A stretch of 64,000 bases of DNA from Chionoecetes opilio (taxonomy: Eukaryota > Arthropoda > Malacostraca > Decapoda > Majidae), in the NCBI GenBank assembly GCA_016584305.1, contig JACEEZ010007105.1, forward strand, positions 36,619 through 100,618. The letters run 5' to 3'. Of the stretch, positions 12,401 through 24,582 are shown piece by piece. A program made the position numbers and the translations under genes. The notes under the pieces are model-generated. The model ran no database searches and was not told the DNA's origin. It saw nothing but the letters and a program-made list of their open reading frames with translations. Each line of letters starts with the position of its first letter. Within the stretch, counting starts at the first letter, position 1.

Positions 12401-15400
12401 AAATTTTTTTAAAATTGAAAATTAAATTTAATGAAAATTTTACAAAAAGGTTTTACCCTAAAATTTTTTGAAAAATTGTTTTAAAAAATTTTTAATCGGG
12501 CTTTTTCCTAAAAAATTTTAAAGAAAAATCCTTTTTTTTAAAAAAAAAAACTTCATTTTTAAACCCAAAAAAGCTAAAATTTTTTTTGGAAAACATAAAA
12601 ATTTTTATGTTTTGAATTAGCTTTTGTAAAAACATATTTTATTATATATCATAAAAAATTAAAGTTTTTTTCAAGAAACTAAAAAAAGGGTGAAATACCG
12701 TTTTCCAAAAATTTAACCTAAAACCCCTTCTTTTTTAGAAGGAATTCCCAAAATAATTATTTTAAATTTAAAATTTTAAAAGCTAAAAAAGGGTTGAAGT
12801 TTAAAAGAATTGTATACTTCAATTTGTGGGAAAAACAGCTTTTATACCCACCGAAACTAGCAAATAATTGAAAACACTACATTTTAGGGGTTTATGCAAT
12901 ATGATAAGTAAATTACTTTTTTTAAAAATAACAATAACGAAAAAGCTTTACGAAACTATGAAAAACCTTGAAAAATATACCTTTTATATCACAAAAACCC
13001 CCATTACTCTTTTATTATTGGTTAAATGAAAATGTAAGTTTCTTATAGGGAAAATTTTTTTAAAAAAAAAAAAGGATTGTTACTTAAATTTGTGGGAAAA
13101 CAGCTATATATCACCGAAAACTAGCAAAATAAATTAAAAGAACACTTTTGGGGTATAAGCTTTAAAGTTATAAAAAAAAAATTTTTTTAAAGAAAAATTC
13201 AAAATTAACAACACCTAGAAAAAAAAAGTGGTAATATAAAAATTTTTTTAAATCAACAAAAATGGGAGTTTAAACCCCTTATTAAAAGGTTAACATGGTT
13301 TAAAATTTCCCAATTTTCTTTAGAAAAACCCTAAATAAATTTTAAATTTTCCTCAAAAAAAAGGGGCTTTTAAAATTTTCGGACGGTTTTTACCCCCTTT
13401 TTTCAAAAAATACTTTTTTTAAAAACCCCTTAAAAAAGGTTTCTTAACATTAAAAATTATAAATAATTTTTTTTTTGGAAAAAAAACTTATTTTAAGCAT
13501 TTTTATAGTTTTGTAAAAGTGCTTTTTTTTAATTCAAATTAATTTTTTTACCCTTAAAAAAAAAACAAAAAAAAAAAAAGTTGTTTTAAATTAATATAGG
13601 TAATAATTTCCAAAAAAATTTAATTTTTAAACCTCTTTTGAAAAATTAGTTGTGTAAAAATGTTTAAAAAATGGAAATTTTTGGGTTTTTTTAAAGGTTT
13701 TAAAAATTTTTAAAATTCTTGAAAAATTTGTTTTTTAAATTTTCAAAATTTTATATCAAATTTTCATAAAAAAACTTTATTTTTAAGTATTAATTTTTTG
13801 GTAAAATATAGTTTTTTTAAAAATAATTAAAATTCTTTTAAACAAAGATATAAAGCAAATAAAATTTAAATTTTTGGGAAAAAAAACAAAGGTTTAAAAA
13901 ATAAAATAATGGGAAAAATTTTTTGGGAAAAAACATAAAATTTTTATGTTTTTTTAAATTAGCTTTTGATAATTAAACAAAAACTTATTCATATCAAAAA
14001 ACCAAAAACAGTTTTAAGAACCTAGAAACGTTGAAATTGTTTTTTCAAAAATTAAAATATTTCTTTATTTATTACCCTTTTGATTTTTGCTAAAATATAT
14101 TTTCTTAATAAAAAATTGGGAAGCAAAAATTTGGGTTAATTTTTAAAAAAAAAATTTTTTAATTAATTTAATTTTTAAAGGAAAAAAAGCAAATTTCCCC
14201 TTTAAAGCCTTTTAAAAACTAATTTTTTTTTGGTTTTAAAATGAAAAAAAAAATTTTATTTTTTAATTTAACAAAATACTTTTTAAAAAAATTGAAAAAA
14301 ATATTTTTTTTAATTTTAAAATTTAAAAAACCTAAAATTTCTAAATTTTTTTAGCTTTTTAAATTTTGTAAATTATGGGTTTGCAAATTGGTTTTCCTAA
14401 AAAAAGGGGAATTATACTTCAATTTGTGGGAAAAAACAATTTCCCCGAAAAATAGCAAAAATCATTAAAAAACCTACATTTTAGGGGTTTTTATAGCACT
14501 TGATAATTAAAAAAATTTACTTGTATATAAAACAAAAAACGCTCCCATTTTTCAAGAAACTATAAAAAACCTTCAATATAACCTTTTATATACAAAAAAA
14601 TAACCTATTACTCTTTATTTATTTGGTTAAGGGTTTTTGTAAAGTTTTTCTTAAAAAAGGTGCAAATTAAATTTTTAAAAAAAAGGATTGTTTTACCCAA
14701 TTTGTGGGAAAAACAGCTAAAATACACCGAAAACCAAGAAAAAATCATTGAAAAAACACATTTTTGGGTTTAAAGCTTTATAAAAGGGTAAATTCCTTTT
14801 TTAAATTTTAAAAAACCCCGCACTTTAAAAAAACTAGAAAAAAGTTGAAATTACCTTTAATAACAAAAAATAATTTTTCCTTTTCCCTTTATTAGAAATG
14901 TTAAGAAAGTTTAAAAATGAATTTTCTAAAAAAAATTATAACCAAATTTTGGAAAACCTTATCAAAATGGGGCTAAAAATTTTAAAAAAACCCCCATTTT
15001 TTTTTTGCTTTATGTGTTTTTTAAATAATCAAAAAAAGTTTTCTTACCCTTTAAAAAATGTTGTTCCTTTTTCAAAAAAAATTTTACCTAATTTATTTGG
15101 TTTTAAAATGTGTTTTTTAAAAATTTTAAAAAAAACCTTTTTTTTTTTTTTAAAAAAATATTTCCCCGGGGATAAAAGAAAAAATTTCATTAAAAAAAAA
15201 ATTTATTAAAAGTTAATAAGGTTTTAATTTTATTTTGATATAACAATTTGCAATTTTTAAAAAGCCTTAAAAACTGAAAATCCTTTTGTAAAAATATAAT
15301 TAAATTTTAAAACTTACATTTTTTCCCTTTTTAAACCCCCAAAAAAAGTTCCCTTTGTTTTCCAAAAATTTTGGGGCTGGTTATCTTTAAATTTTTAAAA

Positions 15401-15912
15401 GCTTTTTTTTTTTAAAATTTAAAATTTTTATCCCCTTAAAAAAGGCTTTTCCCTATTTTACTTTAAGGTTTAATGACGCTACTTATATCAACCTTTTTTT
15501 AAAAAATTGGATTTTAAATCCCTTAAAAAATTTGGAATGGAAAATTGCTATAAAACCCCGGAAAACAAGTTTTAATATTTTTGAAAACTTACATTTTATT
15601 GTTTATTATATAAAGTAAAATTTACTTGTTAAAAACCAAAAAGAAATTTTTAAGAAACTAAAAAGGGTTGAATATACCTTTTTTAAATTATTTAACAAAA
15701 AATCCCTTTTTTCTTATTTTTTATTTTTAATGAAATGAAAGTTTCTTATAGGGAAAATTATTCTAAAAAAAGGATTTTTACTTAAATTTGGGGGAAAAAC
15801 AGTATATATAAACCGATAACTACTAAAATCATTAAAAAAAAATTTTTAAGGGGTAAAAACATTTAATTAAAAAAAGTAATTTTCCCAAAAATTAATATAT
15901 TAACACAAAAAA

Positions 15913-15997
<85 letters not shown>

Positions 15998-16946
15998 AAC
16001 AAAACAAAACTTTTAAAAAACCCACGTGAAATATACAATTTTACACAATATAGATCTAAACTCCTATTAAAATTTTACAGTATTTAAAAAATAGCAATTT
16101 TTTACGAAAAAAAATAATACCACATTTTAATTTCTCTAAAAAAAAAAGGGCAAATAAGTCAATTTTCGACTTTTTTTCCCCCTAAAAAAATACATTAAAA
16201 CACTTAAAAAAAACTTTTTTTCAAAGATTAAAATTGATACTTAATTTTTATGAAAAATAATTTTTAAGTTCATAATATTGTAAAGTATATTTTTTTTGTA
16301 AAAGTTCTGAATAATGTAAAATTCGGAATTTTTTACCCCTTTTAAAAAAACTTTTAAAAATCTTAAAAAAACTTTGTTATTAAAATTAATTTGATACCTA
16401 AATTTCATAAAAAAATACATTTTTTAAAACTCAAAATTTGAAAAATAGTTTTTGAAAAAGTGCTTAAAAATGTAAAAATTTCGACTTTTTTAGCCTTTTC
16501 AAAAATACTTTAAAAAACTTTGAAAAAATTTTGTTTTTAAGTTTAAAAATTGATATCAAAATTTCCCTGCAAAATAAATATTTTTAGCTTTTAAATTTGG
16601 GGTAAAATATATTTTGTAGAAAATTTTAAAAGGGCTTTTTTAGCTACAATTTTAAAGAAAAACTTCAATTTGTAGAAAAAAAAAAACTCTTCATGAAAAC
16701 CTAGCTAAAATCATTAAAAAAACTACATTTATGTGTTTATACCCAATTAAAATAAGTAAAACACTTGTAAAATTTTAAAATAAGCTACATTTTGCAAGAA
16801 ACTATGAAAAAACGCTTGAAATATACGTTTTTACACAATAAAAAACCTATTACTCTTCTATTATTAGTTTAAAATGAAATATTAAGTTTATTAAACAATA
16901 TTATTTTAAATATATATGGTACTTATGGGTTGCTAATTGTTCTAAA
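12401..16946 (+). repeat. Blurred forward HOR copies
   Basis: Plus-strand landmarks are readable through homopolymer noise. An A2 unit lies at about 12808 and a B unit from about 13079. A TTCGGAC D2-type junction is near 13379. Another A2/B1 pair starts near 14410 and 14690 and runs into the B1 loop, and a B2 unit spans about 15775-16140. D junctions are near 16165, 16325 and 16485. The 103-codon open frame at 14898-15209 lies inside the blurred B1 loop and hairpin and is not a gene. Quality improves steadily after 16 kb. Confidence 0.65.
15914..15995. other. Poly-A block inserted in B2 monomer
   Basis: About 80 A, interrupted only by GG at 15942-15943, sit in the middle of a B2 monomer. B2 sequence before the block (AACACATTTTGAGGG equivalent, then the TTAATGATATT equivalent) continues after it (ACAATTAACAACAAAC equivalent, then the CACGTG core). 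The block stands in for roughly 15-20 bp of normal sequence. There is no transposon sequence or target-site duplication beside it, so a retroelement tail is unlikely and homopolymer over-calling is the better reading. Confidence 0.7.
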
Positions 16947-19616
16947 AAGGGGATTTTTATATTTTAAATTTTGGAAGGGAAAACGCTATAAATCCCCATA
17001 ACTCCCCTAATATCATTGAAAACAACATTTTATGGGTTTATAGCAAAAAGATAAGAAAAATTCCTTGTATATAACAATAACGCTACGGGTTTGCAAGAAA
17101 CTATGAAAAAAACGCTTGAATATACCTTTTATATCACAATAAAAACCTATTCCTCTTCTATTTATTATTTTTAAATTTTAATGAAAATTACTTATAGGTG
17201 CAAATTGTTCTAAAAAGGGGATTGTATATTTTCAATTTGTAGGAAAACAGCTATATATCCCCGATAACTAGCTAAAAATCTTTTGAAAACACTACTTTTT
17301 AAAAGGGGTTTTTAAAAATGGGCAATATGATAAGTAAAATTACTGATAATACAAAAACCGCTACAGTTTACAAAAAAAAAACCTATAAAAAAACGCTTCC
17401 CAATATACCGTTATATCACAATAAATAACCTATTCTTTTATATTTTTTTGGTTTAAGAAATGAAAAGCTTCTTAGGTGCAAAATTATAAAAAAAAGGGAT
17501 TATACTTAAATTTTGTAGAAAACAGCTATATTTTCACCAAAAAATCCCAAGCAAAAATCATTGAAAAAAACACTTTTTGGGAGGGTATAAAGCATTATCA
17601 TTGGGGAAATTTCCCTTTTTTAATGAAAAATAACATGCAATTAAAAAAAAAAACTATAAAAAAAAAACGGTGTAATTTTACCATTGTATAACAAATGGGA
17701 GTCTAAAAACCCCTTATTATAAGCTTCAGTTTTTAAAAATTAGAAATTTTCTAACGAAAACAACTATAATCCCAACATTTTGAATTTCTCTATCAAAAAA
17801 AGGGGTGAATAATGTCAATTTTCGACTTTTTTAATGTTTAAGGGTTTCTTTATAATGCTGAAAAATGCTTTATACCCTCAAAATTTTGTTCTTTTCAATG
17901 TTTTTAGCTAGTTATCGGTGATATATAGCTGTTTTTTTAAAAATTTGGGGGGGTTACAATCCTTTTTTTTTAAAAAAATTGCCCCCTATAAAAAGGGCTT
18001 ACTTTACATTAACCAAATAAATATAAGAGTAATAGGTTATTTATTGTGATATAACGGTATATTGCAAGCGTTTTTTTATAGTTTCTTGTAAACTGTAGCG
18101 TTATTGTATATATACAAGTAATTTTACTTATCATATTTGCTATAAACCCATAAAATGTTTGGTTTCAATGATATTAGCTAGTTATCGGTGATATATAGTG
18201 TTTTCCTACAAATTGAAGTATACCAATAAATAACCTCTTAATCTTCTATTTATCAGCTTAATGTAATGTAAGCTACTTATAGGTGCAATTATTCTAAAAA
18301 AAGGATTTTATACTTCAATTTTCAGGAAAACGCTTTTATATCACCGATAACTAGCTAATATCATTGAAACAATACATTTTATGTGTTTTATACAATATGA
18401 TAAGTAAAACTACTTGTATATATACAATAACGCTACAGTTACACGAAACTATGAAAAACGCTTGCATATACCGTTATATCACAAAAATAACCCATTACTC
18501 TATTATTTATTAGCTTAATGTAATGTAAGCTATTATAGGTGCAAATTATTCTAAAAAAGGTTTGTCTACTTCAATTTGTAGGAAACAGCTATATATCACC
18601 GATAACTAGCTAAAATCTTTAAAAGAACACATTTTGAGGGTATAAAGCATTATTATAAGTAAATTCCTTCTATTAATGATATTACACTACAATTAAACAA
18701 AAACTATGAAAAAACGTGTAATATACAATTTTATCACAATATAGAGTCTCAAACTCCTATTATAAGCTTACAGTAGTTTAAAATAGAAATTTTCTTACGA
18801 AAAAACTATAATCCCAAACATTTTAATTTCTCTATCAAAAAAAGGGCTGAAATGTCAATTTTCGACATTTTTTAGCCCCTCAAAAATACATTAAAACCTT
18901 GAAAAAACTTTGTTTCTAAGATTAAAATTGATACATAATTTTTATGAAAAATAATATTTTAAGTTCATAATATTGTAAAGTATAGTTTTGTAAAAGTGCT
19001 GAATAATGTCAATTCGGACATTTTTTTGCCCCTTAAAAAATAATTAAATACTTGAAAAAACGTTGTTATTAAGATTTAAAATTTATACCTAATTTCATGA
19101 AAATACATATTTTAACTCATAATATTGAAAAAAATAGTTTGGTAAAAGTGCTTAATAATGTCAAATTTCGATTTTTAGCCTTTTAAAATACATTAAAATA
19201 CTTGAAAAATATTGTTTTTAAGATTAAAATTGATATCTAAATTTCATGCAAAATACATATTTTTAGCTATTAATTTTTTAAAATATAGTTGTAGCAAATA
19301 TCAAAGGCTATTTAGCTACGATATAAAGAAATATACTTCAATTTGTAGAAAAAAACAAAATCTTCACTGATAACTAACTAAAATCATTGAAAACCTACAT
19401 TTTATGTGTTTATAGAATATGATAAGTAAAACTACTTGTATATATATACAATAACGCTACAGTTGCAAGAAACTATAAAAAACGCTTGCAATAACCGTTA
19501 TATCACAATAAATAACCTATTACTCTTTATTTATTAGCTTAATGTATATTTAAACTATTAGCCCATATTATCTTAATATATATGTAAGCTACTTATAGGT
19601 GCTAATGTTCTAAAAA
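16947..19616 (+). repeat. Satellite HOR copy F1 (full length)
   Basis: A full-length unit of about 2670 bp: A1 from about 16947, A2 from about 17217, B1 from about 17500, hairpin to about 18226, A3 from about 18300, B2 from about 18560, D1 at 18864, and A0 from about 19330. The first 1.2 kb still carries inflated runs and the second half is clean with scattered single-base losses. A 71-codon open frame at 17476-17691 crosses the B1 loop. It depends on local base errors and has no conserved counterpart in clean copies. Confidence 0.85.
17222..18226. repeat. HOR hairpin, copy F1
   Basis: Inverted repeat formed by A2+B1 start and the reverse-complement arm that ends near 18226 with GAAGTATACCAAT. 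It has the same organisation as the reference hairpin at 34411-35377, with base-call noise in the left arm. Confidence 0.8.
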
Positions 19617-22207
19617 GAGGATTGTATACTTCAATTTGTAGGAAAACAGCTATATATCACCGATAACTAGCTAATATCATTGAAAACACTACATTTTATG
19701 GGTTATAGCAAAATGATAAGTAAAATTACTTGTATATAACATAACGCTACAGTTTGCAAGAACTATGAAAAACGCTTGCAATATACCCTTATATCACAAT
19801 AAATAACCTATTACTCTTCTATTTATTAGCTTAATGTAATGTAAGCTACTTATAGGTGCTAATTGTTCTAAAAAAGGATTGTATACTTCAATTGTAGGTA
19901 AACAGCTATATATCACCGATAACTAGCTAATATCATTGAAAACACTACATTTTATGGGTTTATAGCAATATGATAAGTAAAATTACTTGTATATATACAA
20001 TAACGCTACAGTTTACAAGAAACTATGAAAAACGCTTGCAATATACCGTTATATCACAATAAATAACCTATTACTCTTATATTTATTTGGTTAATGTAAT
20101 GTAAGCTTCTTATAGGTGCAAATTATTTAAAAAAAAGGATTGTATACTTCAATTTGTAGAAAACAGCTATATATCACCGATACCAAGCTAAAATCATTGA
20201 AAAGAACACATTTTGAGGGTATAAAGCATTATCATAAGGTAAATTCCTTCTTTTAAATTTGATATAACACTGCAATTAAAAAGAAACTATGAAAAACAAG
20301 TGTAATATACCATTGTATCACAATATAGAGTCTCAAACTCCTATTATAAGCTTACAGTAGTTTAAAATAGCAATTTCTAACGAAAACAACTATAATACCA
20401 CATTTTGAATTTCTCTATCAAAATAAGGGCTGAATAATGTCAATTTTCGACATTTTAATGCTTTATGTTTCTTTTATAATTGCTGATAATGCTTTATACC
20501 CTCAAAATGTGTTCTTTTCAATGATTTTAGCTAGTTATCGGTGATATATAGCTGTTTTCTACAAATTGAAGTATACAATCCTTTTTTTTTTAAATAATTT
20601 GCACCTATAAGAAGCTTACATTACATTAACCAAATAAATATAAGAGTAATAGGTTATTTATTGTGATATAACGGTATATTGCAAGCGTTTTTCATAGTTT
20701 CTTGTAAACTGTAGCGTTATTGTATATATACAAGTAATTTTACTTATCATATTGCTATAAACCCATAAAATGTAGTGTTTTCAATGATATTAGCTGTTAT
20801 CGGTGATAAAATAGTTTGTTTTCCTACAAATTGAAGTATACAATAAATAACCTCTTAATCTTCTATTTATCAGCTTAATGTAATGTAAGCTACTTATAGG
20901 TGCAAATTATTCTAAAAAGAGGATTTTATACTTCAATTTGCAGGAAAACAGCTATATATCACCGATAACTAGCTAATATCATTGAAAACAATACATTTTA
21001 TGTGTTTATAGCAATATGATAAGTAAAACTACTTGTATATATACAATAACGCTACAGTTTACACGAAACTATGAAAAACGCTTGCAATATACCGTTATAT
21101 CACAAAAATAACCCATTACTCTATTATTTATTAGCTTAATGTAATGTAAGCTACTTATGGTGCAAATTTTCTAAAAAAAGGATTGTCTACTTCAATTTGT
21201 AGGAAAACAGCTATATATCACCGATACTAGCTAAAATCATTAAAAAGAACACATTTTGAGGGTATAAAGCATTATTATAAGTAAATTCCTTCTATTAATG
21301 ATATTACACTACAATTAACAACAAACTATGAAAAACACGTGTAATATACAATTTTATCACAATATAGAGTCTCAAACTCCTATCTTACAGTAGTTTAAAA
21401 TAGCAATTTCTTACGAAAAAATATAATACCACATTTTAATTTCTCTATCAAAAAGGGCTGAATAATGTCAATTTTCGACATTTTTTAGCCCCTCAAAAAT
21501 ACATTTAAAACACTTGAAAAAACGTTGTTTCTAAGATTAAATGATACATAATTTTTTTTAAAAATACATATTTTAAGTTCATAATATTGTAAAGTATAGT
21601 TTTGTAAAAGTGCTGAATAATGTCAAATTCGGACATTTTTTAGCCCTTAAAAATACATTAAAATACTTGAAAAAACGTTGTTATTAAGATTAATATTGAT
21701 ACCTAATTTCATGAAAAAAATACATATTTTAACCTCATAATATTGAAAATATAGTTGTTGTAAAGTGCTTAATAATGTCAATTTCGACTTTTTTAGCCTT
21801 TCAAAAATACATTAAAAACTTGAAAAAATATTGTTTTTAAGATTAAAATTGATATCTAAATTTCATGCAAATTACATATATTTTTAGCTATTAATTTTTG
21901 TAAAATATAGTTGTAGCACATATCAAAGGCTATTTAGCTACAGATATAAAGAAATATACTTCAATTTGTAGAAAAAACAACTCTTCACTGATACTAGCTA
22001 ATATCATTGAAAACACTACATTTTATGGGTTTATAGCAATATGATAAGTAAATTACTTGTATATATATACAATAACGCAAACAGTTTGCAAGAAACTATG
22101 AAAAACGCTTGCAATATACCGTTATATCACAAAAAATAACCTATTACTCTTCTATTTATTAGCTTAATGTAATTAAAGCTACTTATAGGTGCTAATTGTT
22201 CTAAAAA
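19617..22207 (+). repeat. Satellite HOR copy F2 (full length)
   Basis: Clean full-length unit of about 2590 bp: A1 19617, A2 about 19875, B1 about 20138, hairpin right arm to 20843, A3 about 20920, B2 about 21180, D1 21477 with D2 and D3 following at about 156-bp spacing, and A0 from about 21957. The A0 here lacks the usual TATATTAAG-rich 40-bp tail and looks recombined with an A1 type. This suggests exchange between A monomers. Confidence 0.92.
19879..20843. repeat. HOR hairpin, copy F2
   Basis: Inverted repeat with arms of roughly 360 nt, outer ends TTGTATACTTC and GAAGTATACAA, and a loop of about 250 nt carrying the AATGTCAATTTTCGACATT dyad near 20437-20455. The arms are nearly identical. 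Confidence 0.9.
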
Positions 22208-24582
22208 GAGGATTGTATACTTCAATTTGTAGGAAAAACAGCTATATATCACCGAAAACTAGCTAATATCATTGAAAACCACTACATTTTATGGGTTTAT
22301 AGCAATATGATAAGTAAAATTACTTGTATATATACAATAACGCTACAGTTTCAAGAAACTATGAAAAACGCTTGCAATATACCGTTATATCACAATAAAT
22401 AACCTTTACTCTTATATTTATTTGGTTAATGTAATGTAAGCTTTTTATAGGTGCAAATTATTTAAAAAAAGGATTGTATACTTCAATTTGTAGAAAACAG
22501 CTATATATCCCCCCCGATACCAAGCTAAAATCTTTGAAAAGAACACATTTTGAGGGTATAAAGCATTATCATAAGGAAAATTTCCCTTTCTATTAATGAT
22601 ATAACACTGCAATTAAAAGAAACTATGAAAACAAGTGTAATATACCATTGTATCAACAATAAGAGTCTCAAACTCCTATTATAAGCTTACAGTAGTTTAA
22701 AATAGCAATTTCTAACAAAAACAACTATAATACCACATTTTGAATTTCTCTATCAAAATAAGGGCTGAATAATGTCAATTTCGACTTTTTAAATGCTTTA
22801 TGTTTCTTTTATAATTGCTGATAATGCTTTATACCTCAAAAGTGTTCTTTTCATGATTTTAGCTAGTTATCGGTGATATATAGCTTTTTCTACAATTGAA
22901 GTATACAATCCTTTTTTTTTAAATAAATTGCACCTATAAGAAGCTTACATTACATTAACCAAATAAATATAAGAGTAATAGGTTATTTATTGTGATATAA
23001 CGGTATATTGCAAACGTTTTTTATAGTTTTTGTAAACTGTAGCGTTATTGTATATATACAAGTAATTTTACTTATCATATTGCTATAAACCCATAAAAGT
23101 AGGGTTTTCAATGATATAGCTAGTTATCGGTGATATATAGCTGTTTTCCTACAAATTGATGTATACAATAAATAACCTCTTAATCTTCTATTTATCAGCT
23201 TAATGTAATGTAAGCTACTTATAGGTGCAACTTATTCTAAAAAGAGGATTTTATACTTCAATTTGCAGGAAAACAGCTATATATCACCGATAACTAGCTA
23301 ATATCATTGAAACAATAAATTTTATGTGTTTATAGCAATATGATAAGTAAAACTACTTGTATATATACAATAACGCTACAGTTTACACGAAACTATGAAA
23401 AACGCTTGCAATATACCGTTATATCACAAAAATAACCCATTACTCTATTATTTATTAGCTTAATGTAATGTAAGCTACTTATAGGTGCAAATTATTCTAA
23501 AAAAAAGGATTGTCTACTTCAATTTGTAGGAAAACAGCTATATATCACCGATAACTAGCTAAAATCATTAAAAAGAACACATTTTGAGGGTATAAAGCAT
23601 TATTATAAAGTAAATTCCTTCTATTAATGATATTACACTACAATTAACAACAAACTATGAAAAACACGTGTAATATACAATTTTATCACAATATAGTCTC
23701 AAACTCCTATTATAAGCTTACAGTAGTTTAAAATAGCAATTTCTTACGAAAAAACTATAATACCACATTTTAATTTCTCTATCAAAAAAAGGGCTGAATA
23801 ATGTCAATTTTCGACATTTTTTAGCCCCTCAAAAATACATTAAAACACTTGAAAAAACCGTTGTTTCTAAGATTAAAATTGATACATAATTTTTATGAAA
23901 AATACATATTTTAAGTTCATAATATTGTAAAGTATAGTTTTATAAAAGTGCTGAATAATGTCAAATTCGGACATTTTTTAGCCCTTAAAAAATACATTAA
24001 AATACTTGAAAAAAACGTTGTTATTAAGATTAATATTGATACCTAAATTTCATGAAAAATACATATTTTAAGCTCATAATATTGAAAAATATAGTTGTGT
24101 AAAAGTGCTTAATAATGTCAAATTTCGACTTTTTTAGCCTTTCAAAAATACATTAAAATACTTGAAAAAATATTGTTTTTAAGATTAAAATTGATATCTA
24201 AATTTCATGCAAAATACATATTTTTAGCTATTAATTTTGTAAAATATAGTTGTAGCAAATATCAAAGGCTATTTAGCTACAGATATAAAGAAATATACTT
24301 CAATTTGTAGGAAAAAAAAACTCTTCACTGATAACTAGCTAAAATCATTGAAAACACTACATTTTATGTGTTTATAGCAATATGATAAGTAAAACTACTT
24401 GTATATATATACAATAACAGCTTACAGTTTGCAAGAACTATGAAAACGCTTGCAATATACCGTTATATCACAATAAATAACCTATTACTCTTCTATTTAT
24501 TAGCTTAATGTATATTAAGCTATTAAACTATATTATCTTAATATATATGTAAGCTACTTATAGGTGCTAATTGTTCTAAAAA
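22208..24582 (+). repeat. Satellite HOR copy F3 lacking one A monomer
   Basis: About 2375 bp, one A monomer (about 262 bp) shorter than the standard unit. The single A unit at 22208 starts like A1 (preceded by GCTAATTGTTCT) and ends like A2 (ATATTTATTTGGTTAATG), so it is an A1/A2 hybrid. That is the expected product of unequal exchange between neighbouring monomers. B1, hairpin, A3, B2, D1 (23813) and A0 (about 24296) follow in normal order. A C7 run at 22509-22515 replaces CAC. Confidence 0.88.
22213..23168. repeat. HOR hairpin, copy F3
   Basis: Same inverted-repeat design as the reference hairpin. The right end reads GATGTATACAA instead of GAAGTATACAA. That variant is shared with the copy ending at 49130, which suggests those two copies have a recent common source. 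Confidence 0.88.

Noticed and set aside
14898..15209. 103-codon plus-strand open frame
   Set aside because: It lies in blurred B1-loop and hairpin sequence. The product is mostly Lys, Phe, Asn and Leu from A/T runs, and no equivalent frame stays open in clean copies of the same region.
17476..17691. 71-codon plus-strand open frame
   Set aside because: It spans a noisy B1 monomer. The frame is created by base-call errors and is absent from the B1 copies at 34671, 42620 and 48430.
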